Positions 7,582 through 16,195 of a DNA stretch of 37,160 nucleotides are shown piece after piece. The stretch spans positions 1 through 37,160 of the forward strand of contig JAZTZL010000042.1 in the NCBI GenBank assembly GCA_045637425.1, written 5' to 3'. Within the stretch, counting starts at the first letter, position 1; each line of letters begins with the position of its first letter. The translations under genes and the position numbers were made by a program. The notes under the pieces were generated by a model that was not told the DNA's origin, searched no databases, and saw nothing but the letters and a program-made list of their open reading frames with translations. The stretch is from CAJGBR01 sp045637425 (GTDB lineage: Bacteria > Bacteroidota > Bacteroidia > Bacteroidales > Rikenellaceae).

Positions 7582-8923
7582 ACGGGCTGCAACTCTGTTT
7601 GTTAGCATAACAGTTTTGTCGATTTTGGGTAGCGGCTGCGGGGAGAGAAATCTCGAGCTGGGTGAAAATCTGATTCCGTATAGTCAGATCGTAACTATCC
7701 TGATAGACAGTTCGGTAAGTGCTAAAACTTATATAGTTGGTGGCGATACGCTCGCCACTAATCGTTGTGGAGCCTACTATTGGGGCGCAAAAAATGACAG
7801 GCTGGGAGCAACCCGAGCCGAATTTGCTGCCCAATTTATGGTAACAGCAGTTACAGATTCGCTCTTCGGAGCAGGGGTGTCGGTCGATTCGCTGACTTTG
7901 ACTTTGGAGGTGGATTCGTTTTTGGGGAGTGCTGATACTCAGTCGATGACGATATATACGTTGGAACGGAGATTGTTTGCGGATTCGGTCTACTATTCTG
8001 ATTTTGATGTAGCTCGGCTGAAAAAAGATTCGCTTACGGAGGTTGAGTTGATTGCGGGACGAAGTGAATACACCTATAAGATATATGATGCTTCTGCTGT
8101 TGCGGGAGTGCATATTGCAGAGTTTGTCGAGTCTTTGGTTGATTCGAGTGGGGGAGTTTACCGAGATAGAACGGCATTCTATCGGAGGTTTCCGGGATTG
8201 TTCTTTGGAAGAAAGTCGGGGCAATCGGGTGCGGTTTATCGGTTTGATGCCAAGAAGATGAAGATGTCGTTGTATTACAAGAGTCGATATGCTGAATCAG
8301 ACACTTCGCACAGGATTGATTACACCTTTGCAGATGGAGCCGACTCGGGAAACAGTGGCGTGAGTCGCATCGAATTTGATTATGATAGTACCGATTTTGG
8401 AGAGCAGATAGGCAAGTTTGACACCGTATCAACACTCTGCGTAGTGCAATCGCTGGGTGGCTTGAAGTCGATGTTTGAGGTTGATAAACAACAGCTTGAT
8501 AAGTTAAGACGTGACTTTATAGACGAGGGGTGCCAAAGTGTAGCCGTAATTGATGCTCGGTTGGAGTTTGTGCTGGAGGGCGATTCAGTGTACAAATGGG
8601 CGGTAAGTCCGATGGGGCTGTTCAGAGAGTTTAGGTGTTACAATTCTGAATACGAGTATGTTGATGAGACCGTAACTCCACAATCTGTCGAATTGAATCA
8701 GACAACGGGGCGATATAGTGTGAATCTGACTTCGGAAGTGAACGCGATTTTGAGTGGAAGGGAGAGTCGGAAAATAATAATGGCACCTGAGCCAAAGACA
8801 AATCTGTATAGTTTGTCGCAGATGGTGTTGCGCGGCGCAGTCGGCGAGCGCGAACCAAAATTGAGATTGACAATAGCCCTGATAGGGAAGAGTGATAAAT
8901 TGAAGAATAGACTTGAAGATTAA
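7535..8923 (+). CDS. DUF4270 lipoprotein
   Basis: 462 residues from the ATG at 7535, chosen over a TTG at 7508 because it gives a compact signal: basic residues (TKRFCSSKRAA), a hydrophobic run (TLFVSITVLSIL), then GSGC as a relaxed lipobox, with Cys35 as the likely lipidated residue. The mature part is polar and beta-rich, with repeated SxSLTL-like strands (VDSLTLTLEVDSF) and LRLTIAL at the very end. This matches DUF4270, Bacteroidota surface-exposed or periplasmic lipoproteins of unknown function. The start lies inside the preceding GT5-like gene (47-base overlap), which suggests coupled translation. The pairing of the two families recurs in Bacteroidota (my recollection). Confidence 0.8.
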   Translation: MLNAITNFTKRFCSSKRAATLFVSITVLSILGSGCGERNLELGENLIPYSQIVTILIDSSVSAKTYIVGGDTLATNRCGAYYWGAKNDRLGATRAEFAAQFMVTAVTDSLFGAGVSVDSLTLTLEVDSFLGSADTQSMTIYTLERRLFADSVYYSDFDVARLKKDSLTEVELIAGRSEYTYKIYDASAVAGVHIAEFVESLVDSSGGVYRDRTAFYRRFPGLFFGRKSGQSGAVYRFDAKKMKMSLYYKSRYAESDTSHRIDYTFADGADSGNSGVSRIEFDYDSTDFGEQIGKFDTVSTLCVVQSLGGLKSMFEVDKQQLDKLRRDFIDEGCQSVAVIDARLEFVLEGDSVYKWAVSPMGLFREFRCYNSEYEYVDETVTPQSVELNQTTGRYSVNLTSEVNAILSGRESRKIIMAPEPKTNLYSLSQMVLRGAVGEREPKLRLTIALIGKSDKLKNRLED

Positions 8924-8969
8924 GACTTTAGGTTTAGTTAAAGGGATAAAATAGTAAGATATTGCTAAG

Positions 8970-11354
8970 ATGGGGAAGAACCTTGTGATAGTAGAGTCGC
9001 CTGCCAAAGCGAAGACTATCGAGAAATTTCTTGGAACTGATTTCATTGTAAAATCTAGTTTCGGACATATATGCGATTTGGCAAAGAAGGGACTTGGAAT
9101 TGATGTGGACAATAAATTCGAGCCACAATATGAGATAAGTGATGACAAACAAGCCGTAGTTGCAGATTTGAAACGTGCTGCGGATAAGGCTGATATTGTG
9201 TGGTTGGCGTCCGATGAAGACCGCGAGGGAGAGGCTATCGCTTGGCATTTGTTCAATGTTTTGGAATTGAATCCGGATAAGACAAAACGTATTGTTTTTC
9301 ACGAGATTACTAAATCGGCAATACTGCACGCAATCGAGAATCCTCGCTCGATTGATATGAATATTGTCAATGCTCAGCAGGCGCGTCGCGTGTTGGACCG
9401 TCTGGTGGGTTTTGAATTATCACCCGTTTTGTGGCGCAAGATTAAGCCTGCGTTGTCGGCCGGTCGAGTGCAGTCTGTCGTTCTGAGCTTGATTGCCGAA
9501 CCCGAACCAGAAATTCAGCAATTTATGCCCGAGGAGTATTATCGTACGGTGGGCGAGTTTACAGCTCAATCGGGTAGTGTGTTCACAGCCGAGTTAAATG
9601 ACAGATTGGCTGATGCCCAGAGTGCGTTAGAATTTCTAGAGCAGTGCAAGGGTGCGCAGTTTACAGTGGAATCGGTTGATAAAAAGCCTGCTAAGCGTAG
9701 TCCCGCGCCGCCATTTACTACCTCTACATTGCAGCAGGAGGCGAGCCGTCGTTTGGGAATGCCCGTTAGTCGTGTGATGTCGATTGCTCAAAAACTCTAC
9801 GAGGCGGGGCTCATCACATATATGCGTACCGACTCGCTGAACCTCTCTACACAGGCAGTTGCTGCAATCAAACAGGAGATTATCAAGGATTTCGGCGAGG
9901 AGTATCTCCACGTAAGAACCTATAAAACAAATTCTAAGGGAGCACAAGAGGCTCACGAGGCGATTCGTCCTACATATTTTGAAAATAGAAATCCGCAACT
10001 CACTCCGCAAGAGAAGCGTCTCTATGACCTCATTTGGAAACGTGCCGTAGCATCGCAAATGGAAGATGCGAAGATTGAACGTACGGTAGCCAAAATTTCA
10101 ATTTCAGATTGTGAAAAATATATGTTTCAGGCTGAGGGTGAGGTGATTACCTTTGATGGATTCCTCAAACTTCAGGGCGAAACAAAAGATGACGACAGTG
10201 CAGAATCAAGCAGCAGCAAATTGCCGAAACTGACTGCTGGAGAAATACTTGCAGTCGGAGATATAACCTCTACGCAGCGATTCGCAGCCTCGGTATCGAG
10301 ATTCAGTGAGGCATCTCTGGTTAAGAAACTCGAGGATTTGGGCATTGGCCGTCCTTCAACCTATGTGCCTACGATTTCGACCATTGTGCAGCGTGGCTAT
10401 GTAGTGAAGAATTCAATTGAGTCCAAGAGCCGAGTGATTACCAAATTGGTGCTGCATAATGATACGATCAAGCAGGGTAGCGTTACCGAAAAGTACGGAG
10501 CCGAAAAGAATAAACTTCTGCCTACAGATATTGGCTTGATAGTTAATGATTATCTTGCTGAGAATTTTGTAGATATTCTGGATTATAACTTCACAGCGAA
10601 GGTTGAGAAGGAGTTTGACGAGATTGCCGACGGAACTATCATATGGAACGATATGATTGATCGATTCTATGACAAGTTCCACGTCACGGTGAATGCAGCG
10701 ATGGAGAATAAGAACCGACAGACTACTACGCGTCAGTTGGGCATCGACCCCAAGTCGGGAAAGATGGTCTATGCGAAGGTGGGCAAGTTCGGGCCTTATG
10801 TTCAGCTCGGAGAAAATGAGGACGAATGCGGTGAAAAACCACAATACGCAAATATTTCGAATGGCCAGCTTGTAGCTACAATTACACTCGAGGAGGCTAT
10901 AACATTGTTCCAATTGCCGAGAACCTTGGGCGAATTTGAGAATAAAGTGGTAGTTATTGGTGTAGGACGATTTGGTCCGTATATTCGTCACGACGGTAAA
11001 TTTGTATCGTTGCCAAAGGCGGACAATCCTTATACCGTAACGCTCGAGCGTGCTGTGGAATTGATTAAAGATAAGCGAGTTACAGATGCTCAGCGACACC
11101 TTAAGAAGTTTGAGGAGTCAGATAATCTTGAGATTATGAATGGCCGCTGGGGAGCCTACATAGCTTATGATGGAAAGAATTACAAGTTGCCGAAAGATGC
11201 TGATATTCAGGCATTGACTTATGAAGAGTGTCTGAAGATAGTTGAAAGCCAACAGAGTGCTGAGCCTAAAACCAAGAGTGCGAAGGCCAAAGCGACTGCA
11301 GTAAAAAAGACAACGACTACACGTTCACGCAAGAAAACTGCTGATGCTAAGTAG
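8970..11354 (+). CDS. topA: DNA topoisomerase I (type IA)
   Basis: 794 residues. It relaxes negatively supercoiled DNA through a 5'-phosphotyrosine intermediate. The Toprim domain carries Glu9 (IVESPAKAKTIEKFLG) and the acidic triad Asp82-Asp84-Glu86 (SDEDREGEAI). The active-site Tyr284 is in GLITYMRTDSL. LSAGRVQSV lies at 162-170. GIGRPSTYVPTI near 460 is also typical. Instead of Cys4 zinc fingers the C-terminus has topoisomerase C-terminal repeats with recurring K-x-G-x-(F/Y)GPY motifs (about 595-770) and ends in a Lys/Ala/Thr-rich basic tail. The family sequence VEREREI after the Arg-Val-Gln motif reads AEPEPEI here (about 176-182). It stands alone 46 bases after the DUF4270 gene and ends in a convergent 8-base overlap with the next gene. 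Confidence 0.97.
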   Translation: MGKNLVIVESPAKAKTIEKFLGTDFIVKSSFGHICDLAKKGLGIDVDNKFEPQYEISDDKQAVVADLKRAADKADIVWLASDEDREGEAIAWHLFNVLELNPDKTKRIVFHEITKSAILHAIENPRSIDMNIVNAQQARRVLDRLVGFELSPVLWRKIKPALSAGRVQSVVLSLIAEPEPEIQQFMPEEYYRTVGEFTAQSGSVFTAELNDRLADAQSALEFLEQCKGAQFTVESVDKKPAKRSPAPPFTTSTLQQEASRRLGMPVSRVMSIAQKLYEAGLITYMRTDSLNLSTQAVAAIKQEIIKDFGEEYLHVRTYKTNSKGAQEAHEAIRPTYFENRNPQLTPQEKRLYDLIWKRAVASQMEDAKIERTVAKISISDCEKYMFQAEGEVITFDGFLKLQGETKDDDSAESSSSKLPKLTAGEILAVGDITSTQRFAASVSRFSEASLVKKLEDLGIGRPSTYVPTISTIVQRGYVVKNSIESKSRVITKLVLHNDTIKQGSVTEKYGAEKNKLLPTDIGLIVNDYLAENFVDILDYNFTAKVEKEFDEIADGTIIWNDMIDRFYDKFHVTVNAAMENKNRQTTTRQLGIDPKSGKMVYAKVGKFGPYVQLGENEDECGEKPQYANISNGQLVATITLEEAITLFQLPRTLGEFENKVVVIGVGRFGPYIRHDGKFVSLPKADNPYTVTLERAVELIKDKRVTDAQRHLKKFEESDNLEIMNGRWGAYIAYDGKNYKLPKDADIQALTYEECLKIVESQQSAEPKTKSAKAKATAVKKTTTTRSRKKTADAK

Positions 11355-12378
11355 TTTGTGAGCGAAAATCTTTGATAAGATACTCAAGTGTATCCTCTAA
11401 CGACCGGTATTCAAAGCCGGTCGTATTTTTTAGTTTTTGGCTTGAATATGCGCTACGACTGGTTACTGAGCGCACCATTGAACGTGAAAGTTGTGGAGTA
11501 CGGAACGTCAGAAACGAGAATATATTTTCGATAGCTGCAGCGGTGTAAAGTAATGAACGAGAACATTTTATCCACGGACGGCGAACTCGTAACCGGTCTG
11601 CCATCAGGTTCATCAGTTGATGGTGAGTCAGGTTGTGAGTCGAGATAAGATAGCGTTCTCCGTATGCTTGTTCGTTTTCTGTGAGCATCACCGTGGCGCG
11701 TGCTACATCGCGCACATCTACATATCCCGTAGCCCCCTCGGTATAGAACGGAAATCCGTGCGAAAGTTTTTTCAGCAGCGATGCAGCCGATGAACCATCG
11801 TTCCAACTATCTGCGCCGAGAATCACCGATGGATTTACGATTATGGCATTGAGACCGCTGCGGATACCTCTCCAGACCTGATTTTCTGAGTAAAATTTGC
11901 TTTTCGCATATGGTCCCCAACCGTTGAGACTTCGCGCGAATGCGCTCTCATCGGTAGGTTGCGGATATTCGCGGCTCTCGAATGTGGCAATGCTACTGAT
12001 GTGTACCATTGCTCCGATATTGTTTTTCAGTGCGCAATCGACCAGAACCGATGTTATGCGGGTATTTGTTTCAATCATACTGCGCCCATCTCCCGAGCCC
12101 AGCGAAACTTGTGCTGCGCAGTGAATCAATAGGTCGCAATCCTTTAGTAATGTGTTGACTTCGTGTGGGTTGAGTAGTTCTACATCTTGACTTACAACGG
12201 TCGAGCAGTCGATGCCAAGCCGTTCCATTTTGCGATGGAATCTTTGCAGCGATTCTGCGCTTCTCATAGTTACCGTGATGTTGGTGTATCCCTTACTCAG
12301 CAATTCAGCTACGATGTGCGAACCGACCATTCCCGATGCTCCGGTAACGATAACACGTTTAGAAGTCAAGTCTTTCAT
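11347..12378 (-). CDS. NAD(P)-dependent epimerase/reductase, extended SDR family
   Basis: 343 residues from the ATG at 12378; an in-frame TTG six bases upstream is less likely. The N-terminal Rossmann motif is VIVTGASGMVGSHIV (GxxGxxG), and the catalytic Tyr and Lys are in YAKSKFYSE near residue 157. This is the extended short-chain dehydrogenase fold seen in dihydroflavonol reductases, 3-beta-HSD-like enzymes and nucleotide-sugar epimerases. The substrate cannot be told from the sequence. The start is 2 bases after the yhbP-like stop, so the gene is the third of an M23-yhbP-SDR operon. The last 8 bases overlap the end of topA on the other strand, and a terminator serving topA sits inside its C-terminal coding region. 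Confidence 0.88.
   Translation of the reverse strand: MKDLTSKRVIVTGASGMVGSHIVAELLSKGYTNITVTMRSAESLQRFHRKMERLGIDCSTVVSQDVELLNPHEVNTLLKDCDLLIHCAAQVSLGSGDGRSMIETNTRITSVLVDCALKNNIGAMVHISSIATFESREYPQPTDESAFARSLNGWGPYAKSKFYSENQVWRGIRSGLNAIIVNPSVILGADSWNDGSSAASLLKKLSHGFPFYTEGATGYVDVRDVARATVMLTENEQAYGERYLISTHNLTHHQLMNLMADRLRVRRPWIKCSRSLLYTAAAIENIFSFLTFRTPQLSRSMVRSVTSRSAYSSQKLKNTTGFEYRSLEDTLEYLIKDFRSQTT
11400..11431 (+). terminator. topA intrinsic terminator located inside the convergent SDR gene
   Basis: A perfect 8-bp GC-rich stem (11400-11407 with 11417-11424) and a 9-base loop are followed by ATTTTTTA (11425-11432) in the + direction. It lies 45 bases after the topA stop and within the last codons of the gene on the - strand, so the sequence is both coding and terminating. 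Confidence 0.75.
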
Positions 12379-12380
12379 AA

Positions 12381-12821
12381 TCAATCTTTCTTCCAGATAA
12401 GTTTCTTGCCGAATCCCAATCTGTTGTCTGTCATTTTTACGAAATCCAATTTAATCACCCATAGTTGCGGTTGCGAAAAACTTGCGTAGGGGAATCTACG
12501 GAAATAGGCCGCACGTGCAGTAACCTCGTGTTCGAACTCCTCGATGCGGCATATCTGGCCACAGAACTGAATGCCCTGAATCTTGCCAATGATTTTTGTT
12601 TCTAGTGCGATAGTGCCACTTACTTCGTTGTTGTTCAGCATATTTATTCCGTGCTGAGTATCATCTGACGAATTGATGACAAATGCGTTATGTTCCTCTA
12701 AAAATGCGTAGAACATCGTTGCGCAGTAGGGTTTATTGTCGGCTACCGTAGCCAAACCCAATATGTGGTGGTCGTTGATGAACGACCTCATTCTGATGTC
12801 GAGATATTTATTGTTGTTCAT
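12381..12821 (-). CDS. YhbP/UPF0306-like protein, pyridoxamine-phosphate-oxidase-like fold
   Basis: 146 residues. The C-terminal KMTDNRLGFGKKLIWKK and the central GIQFCGQICRIE closely resemble E. coli YhbP (UPF0306), a small split-barrel protein related to FMN-binding pyridoxamine 5'-phosphate oxidases. The N-terminal part (LGLATVADNKPYCATMFYAF) also fits that fold. Biochemical function is unknown in this family; flavin or haem binding is plausible. It overlaps the M23 peptidase stop by 4 bases (ATGA) and is followed 2 bases later by the SDR gene, so all three are co-translated. Confidence 0.83.
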   Translation of the reverse strand: MNNNKYLDIRMRSFINDHHILGLATVADNKPYCATMFYAFLEEHNAFVINSSDDTQHGINMLNNNEVSGTIALETKIIGKIQGIQFCGQICRIEEFEHEVTARAAYFRRFPYASFSQPQLWVIKLDFVKMTDNRLGFGKKLIWKKD

Positions 12822-14137
12822 TGCGCAGTTTGATTTTTAGTCGAGTCTGCTATGGGAGCAACCGACTTGAGTAAATTTTCATTCAGAATATCAAATGTAC
12901 GTTGATTGTTCAGCACTGCCATAACCGAGTCACGAACGGCTGTGAAGCGCTCGAATGACGCTTTGCTGACAGGTTCAGTCGGAGTCGAGGGTACTTTCAG
13001 CGGATCAATCGGAGTGCCGTTTCTCCAGATTCTGAAGTCGAGGTGCGGACCCGTTGATATGCCAGTGCTGCCGACGTAACCTATGATATCGCCCTGTGAT
13101 ACTCGCGAGCCTACAGCTATGCCTCGAGCAAAGCCTCTCAAGTGCAGGTAGCCCGACACGAGTCCTTGCGAGTGCTTAATTTTCAGCGTATTACCGCCGC
13201 CTTTTGTGTATCCGCGCGAGGTTACTACGCCATCAGCTACGGCCATAACGGGAGTGCCCGATGGTGCTGCGTAGTCCACACCGTGGTGCGGACGGCGGAT
13301 TCGCAGAACGGGGTGCAGGCGCGAATTTGAGAAGCGAGAACTAATACGAGAATATTTTAGCGGAGCCTTTAACAGATTCTTTCTCAGGCTATTGCCGTTT
13401 TCGTCCCAATATGATATTCGCTCCTTCTGTTCGAACGGAATTGCGTAGTAACGCTTGCCACCGTGTTCGAACCACGCGCCCCAGATGCGTCCGGTGCCGA
13501 TCATTGTCGAATCGACAAACTCCTCGTCGTAGATGACCTTAAAGCAGTCGCCCTGTTGCAGTGCAAAGAAGTCGATGCTCCACGCAAAAATCTCGGATAG
13601 TTCCATTGTCAGTGCTGGGCTCATTTTGCGTTCAATCATCGCATTCCAAAGTGAACTCTCTATGCGTGCTGAGTCCATACGTCTGCGGGTAGTTACCATT
13701 TTCGAGCCCGTACGGATTGTAATCGAGTCATTTTCAAATCCGTACACTACATAATCGCGAGTGTTTATCTCGTAAACAAAATAGTCGAGTGTGCCGATAG
13801 AGTCGTTTTGTTGGAATGTTGAATAATAATTTCCGCCACGTATTCTTTTGACATCGAACACATTTTTTGATTGTTTGGCGAGTCGGTCTATGGTCGCAGC
13901 CGATACGCCATATTTGTTGAGTATTGTAGACAGAGATGCACCATCGGGAATTTTGTCTAGACAGATTTTGTAACCCTCAATAGGTATTTCATATAGAGTC
14001 TTTGGTTTTACTGCAGTTACGTTGTCTGTTTCGGCAACTGTATCTACCGACTTGTTACGTTTCTGCATTGCTACAATAATCGCCAATATGGTGATAAGTA
14101 GCGCGATAACAATTCCCAATCGTTTTTTATTCATCAT
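12818..14137 (-). CDS. M23-family peptidoglycan endopeptidase, membrane-anchored
   Basis: 439 residues from the ATG at 14137 (an adjacent ATG at 14134 is equally possible). A longer frame starting at 14158 is rejected because a -7 promoter element lies there. A basic start is followed by a TM helix (about 6-23), a LysM/OapA-like segment (about 55-105) and the LytM domain (about 265-385). Zinc ligands are His284 and Asp288 (HHGVDYAAPSGTPV). The usual HLH of the active site reads HLD (His365, Asp367) in GPHLDFRIW, so the third ligand is Asp. I believe this variant recurs in Bacteroidota M23 proteins, so activity is likely retained. The role is probably cell-wall turnover or division. It is first gene of a three-gene operon. 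Confidence 0.9.
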   Translation of the reverse strand: MMNKKRLGIVIALLITILAIIVAMQKRNKSVDTVAETDNVTAVKPKTLYEIPIEGYKICLDKIPDGASLSTILNKYGVSAATIDRLAKQSKNVFDVKRIRGGNYYSTFQQNDSIGTLDYFVYEINTRDYVVYGFENDSITIRTGSKMVTTRRRMDSARIESSLWNAMIERKMSPALTMELSEIFAWSIDFFALQQGDCFKVIYDEEFVDSTMIGTGRIWGAWFEHGGKRYYAIPFEQKERISYWDENGNSLRKNLLKAPLKYSRISSRFSNSRLHPVLRIRRPHHGVDYAAPSGTPVMAVADGVVTSRGYTKGGGNTLKIKHSQGLVSGYLHLRGFARGIAVGSRVSQGDIIGYVGSTGISTGPHLDFRIWRNGTPIDPLKVPSTPTEPVSKASFERFTAVRDSVMAVLNNQRTFDILNENLLKSVAPIADSTKNQTAQ

Positions 14138-14155
14138 CTGAAGTATTTGCAACAA

Positions 14156-14163
14156 CAAAGATA
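14156..14163 (-). promoter_or_regulatory. -7 element (TATCTTTG) before the M23 gene
   Basis: The minus strand reads TATCTTTG, a perfect TANNTTTG. A possible TTTG lies at 14189-14192, but the 25-base spacer is long. Transcription starting about 7 bases downstream would support the start codon at 14137/14134. Confidence 0.5.
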
Positions 14164-14179
14164 CGAAAAAAAGTTACAA

Positions 14180-15034
14180 TTACTTAAGCAAAATGTCTGC
14201 AATCCACAGCGAGCAGAATACCATACTTGCAATCTGGTTGAGCCAGAATGCCTGGTTCAATCTGCCTTGATTAGATGGCGTTACCATAAAATGTTGAGCT
14301 ACAACAAGTAGAGTAAAGACTCCGGCGCCAATCCAATACAGTACACCGCACGATGCTAGTAGCCCCACGACATATACTCCGTAGATTGCGATGGCGTGTG
14401 ACAGTGCGCTGATGACCAGCGACTTGCGGACTCCGAAACGTGTGGGTATCGAATGTAGTCCCGTTTTCAAGTCGAACTCTCGATCCTGCATTGCGTAGAT
14501 GATTTCAAAGCCCAGCGACCAGAACAGGGTAATTGCTCCGAGCAATAGAATGACCAGTCCCAACTTGCCGGTTACGGCTATGTAGCCGCCCACGGGACCG
14601 ATTGCCAGAGCCACGCCTAGTGCTGCGTTCGAAAGCCACATTGTGCGTTTTGTTAGGCTGTATCCCAGTAACATTACAAGTGCGACGGGTGACAGATAGA
14701 AGCACAATCTGTTTATGAAATAGGTCGTTACGATGAACAGTGCAGAGTTTATGACCGTAAACCAAATGGTCTCTTTGGTTGAGACTCTACCTTGAGGAAT
14801 GTCTCGTTGTGCAGTTCGCGGGTTAGCCTTGTCGAATTCTCGGTCGGCCCAGCGGTTGAAACTCATCGCTGCATTGCGAGCAAACAGTACGCACAAACAT
14901 ACTTCGAGGAATGTGAGCCAATTGAATCCTACCTCAAGTGTGCCGATGAAATAGCCGAGTATGGCGAACGGTGCAGTAATAACAAGGTGAGAGATTCTGA
15001 CCAGAGATGAAAATTTCTTTATTCTTTTTAACAT
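14180..15034 (-). CDS. UbiA-family prenyltransferase (quinone biosynthesis)
   Basis: 284 residues with 8-9 membrane helices. Both Asp-rich motifs of the UbiA superfamily are present: NRWADREFD (Asn60, Asp64, Asp68) and QDREFD (Asp184, Asp188). These bind the Mg-diphosphate of the prenyl donor. YSLTKR (125-130) is the third family signature. The sequence is closest to the 4-hydroxybenzoate polyprenyltransferase/MqnP subgroup. In an anaerobe without ubiquinone this points to menaquinone synthesis by the futalosine route (MqnP), which is inference. Its neighbours give no pathway context; it sits between the M23 operon and the TPR gene and is preceded by the TPR terminator. Confidence 0.85.
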   Translation of the reverse strand: MLKRIKKFSSLVRISHLVITAPFAILGYFIGTLEVGFNWLTFLEVCLCVLFARNAAMSFNRWADREFDKANPRTAQRDIPQGRVSTKETIWFTVINSALFIVTTYFINRLCFYLSPVALVMLLGYSLTKRTMWLSNAALGVALAIGPVGGYIAVTGKLGLVILLLGAITLFWSLGFEIIYAMQDREFDLKTGLHSIPTRFGVRKSLVISALSHAIAIYGVYVVGLLASCGVLYWIGAGVFTLLVVAQHFMVTPSNQGRLNQAFWLNQIASMVFCSLWIADILLK

Positions 15035-15081
15035 TGTGATTCGGTTTTTATGCTACGAGTATTATGCTAGTCTTTAACAAT

Positions 15082-15116
15082 AAAACCCGCCTGAGAGTGT
15101 TGTCAGACGGGTTTTT
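15082..15116 (-). terminator. rho-independent terminator of the TPR gene
   Basis: AAAACCCG (15082-15089) pairs with CGGGTTTT (15108-15115), with four further pairs (91-94 with 103-106) after one C-A mismatch. On the minus strand the stem is followed by TTTTATT. It lies 24 bases downstream of the TPR stop. Confidence 0.85.
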
Positions 15117-15139
15117 ATCTCTAATTGAGAGTGTATAAA

Positions 15140-16108
15140 CTACTTGCTCAATTCTGCGATTTGTTCCTTAGCCAATGTAGCATAGTCGCCGGCAGTAACC
15201 TTTTTGAAGCATTCGATAGCTTTTTCAAAGTTCTTCATTTCGCCGTAAGCAGAACCCATAAAGAAGTAAACTGAAGATTTTTGAGCAGCGTCAGTCAAGT
15301 TTGCAGCAGATGTAGGACCAAATTTGATTACATCGCTGTACTTCTTCATATTGTTAGCAACTTGAACTTTCATCAAGTGAGCTTGCGGATTCTTAGCATC
15401 AACTGACAATACTTCGTCGAGGTATTTGATAGCGTCAGCATATTTGTTAGCATCAACAGCTTTTGTTGTACCAGCGAACATATAGTTAGTGAACATTTGG
15501 CGAGCAGATTGCGCAGCTTGACGATATCTGTCGTGGCGTTTTTCCAGAGCGATAACCTCTTTCAAGATTGTAGAAGCTTCTGTGTAGTTGCCCATTGAAC
15601 CATATGAACGTGCAATCAAAAGACGCAATTTAGTGTTGTTTTTGTCGATTGCAGTACCTTTCTTGTACATTTCGATAGCTTCAGCAGCTTTGCCAGCATT
15701 CAACAAGTCGTTGCCTTTGAATTCGTAGCAAGCAGTAAGATATTTCTTAGCTTCAGCAGTGTACTTCATATCGCTGTTGAGTTGAGCGCGTTTTTGTGCT
15801 TGTTGGAACACAGGAATAGCCTCATCAAATTTCTTCATTTGTGCGAGTTGTTTACCTCTTGCAACGTAGATAACGGGCAATTTTTTACGAGCTTCAGTAA
15901 CAGCTTGTACAGCTTGAGCGTCAGTGAGCGCTGCACCTTCTTTAACTACGGCTTCAAAGTTGTTGATAGCTTCAGCATACTTAGCTTGGTTAATGAGCGC
16001 AACAGCGTCATTATACTTTTTCAATACGTCAGCAGTTGTTTGAGCAGATGCTCCTGAAACAACGAGTACGGCAACAAATGCCAATACGATAGATCTTAGT
16101 TTTGTCAT
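15140..16108 (-). CDS. secreted TPR-repeat protein
   Basis: 322 residues from the ATG at 16108. The upstream in-frame start at 16156 is rejected because it overlaps the promoter. A clear Sec signal peptide (TKLRSIVLAFVAVLVVSGASAQ, cleavage after the SAQ or ASA) leads into tetratricopeptide repeats to the end (for example around 30-60, 72-100, 135-165, 170-200, 215-245, 280-315). Repeats carry typical A-x-x-x-F/Y and K-x-Y-A-D-A-I-K-Y patterns. It is probably a periplasmic scaffold protein. Strong promoter, strong terminator and consistent codon choice suggest high expression. It is monocistronic. TPR proteins are interaction modules, so no specific partner can be named. Confidence 0.88.
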   Translation of the reverse strand: MTKLRSIVLAFVAVLVVSGASAQTTADVLKKYNDAVALINQAKYAEAINNFEAVVKEGAALTDAQAVQAVTEARKKLPVIYVARGKQLAQMKKFDEAIPVFQQAQKRAQLNSDMKYTAEAKKYLTACYEFKGNDLLNAGKAAEAIEMYKKGTAIDKNNTKLRLLIARSYGSMGNYTEASTILKEVIALEKRHDRYRQAAQSARQMFTNYMFAGTTKAVDANKYADAIKYLDEVLSVDAKNPQAHLMKVQVANNMKKYSDVIKFGPTSAANLTDAAQKSSVYFFMGSAYGEMKNFEKAIECFKKVTAGDYATLAKEQIAELSK

Positions 16109-16161
16109 ATTATTAAATTTTTGAAGATTCGTCGAAATTAAATTAATCAAAAACACGGTCG

Positions 16162-16195
16162 CAAATTTAATAAAATTTGTCTAAAAAACCACAAT
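16162..16195 (-). promoter_or_regulatory. promoter of the TPR gene
   Basis: On the minus strand ATTG (16192-16195) is followed after 22 bases by TAAATTTG (16162-16169), a perfect -7 TANNTTTG. Transcription would start near 16155, leaving an untranslated leader of about 47 bases before the ATG at 16108. Confidence 0.6.
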
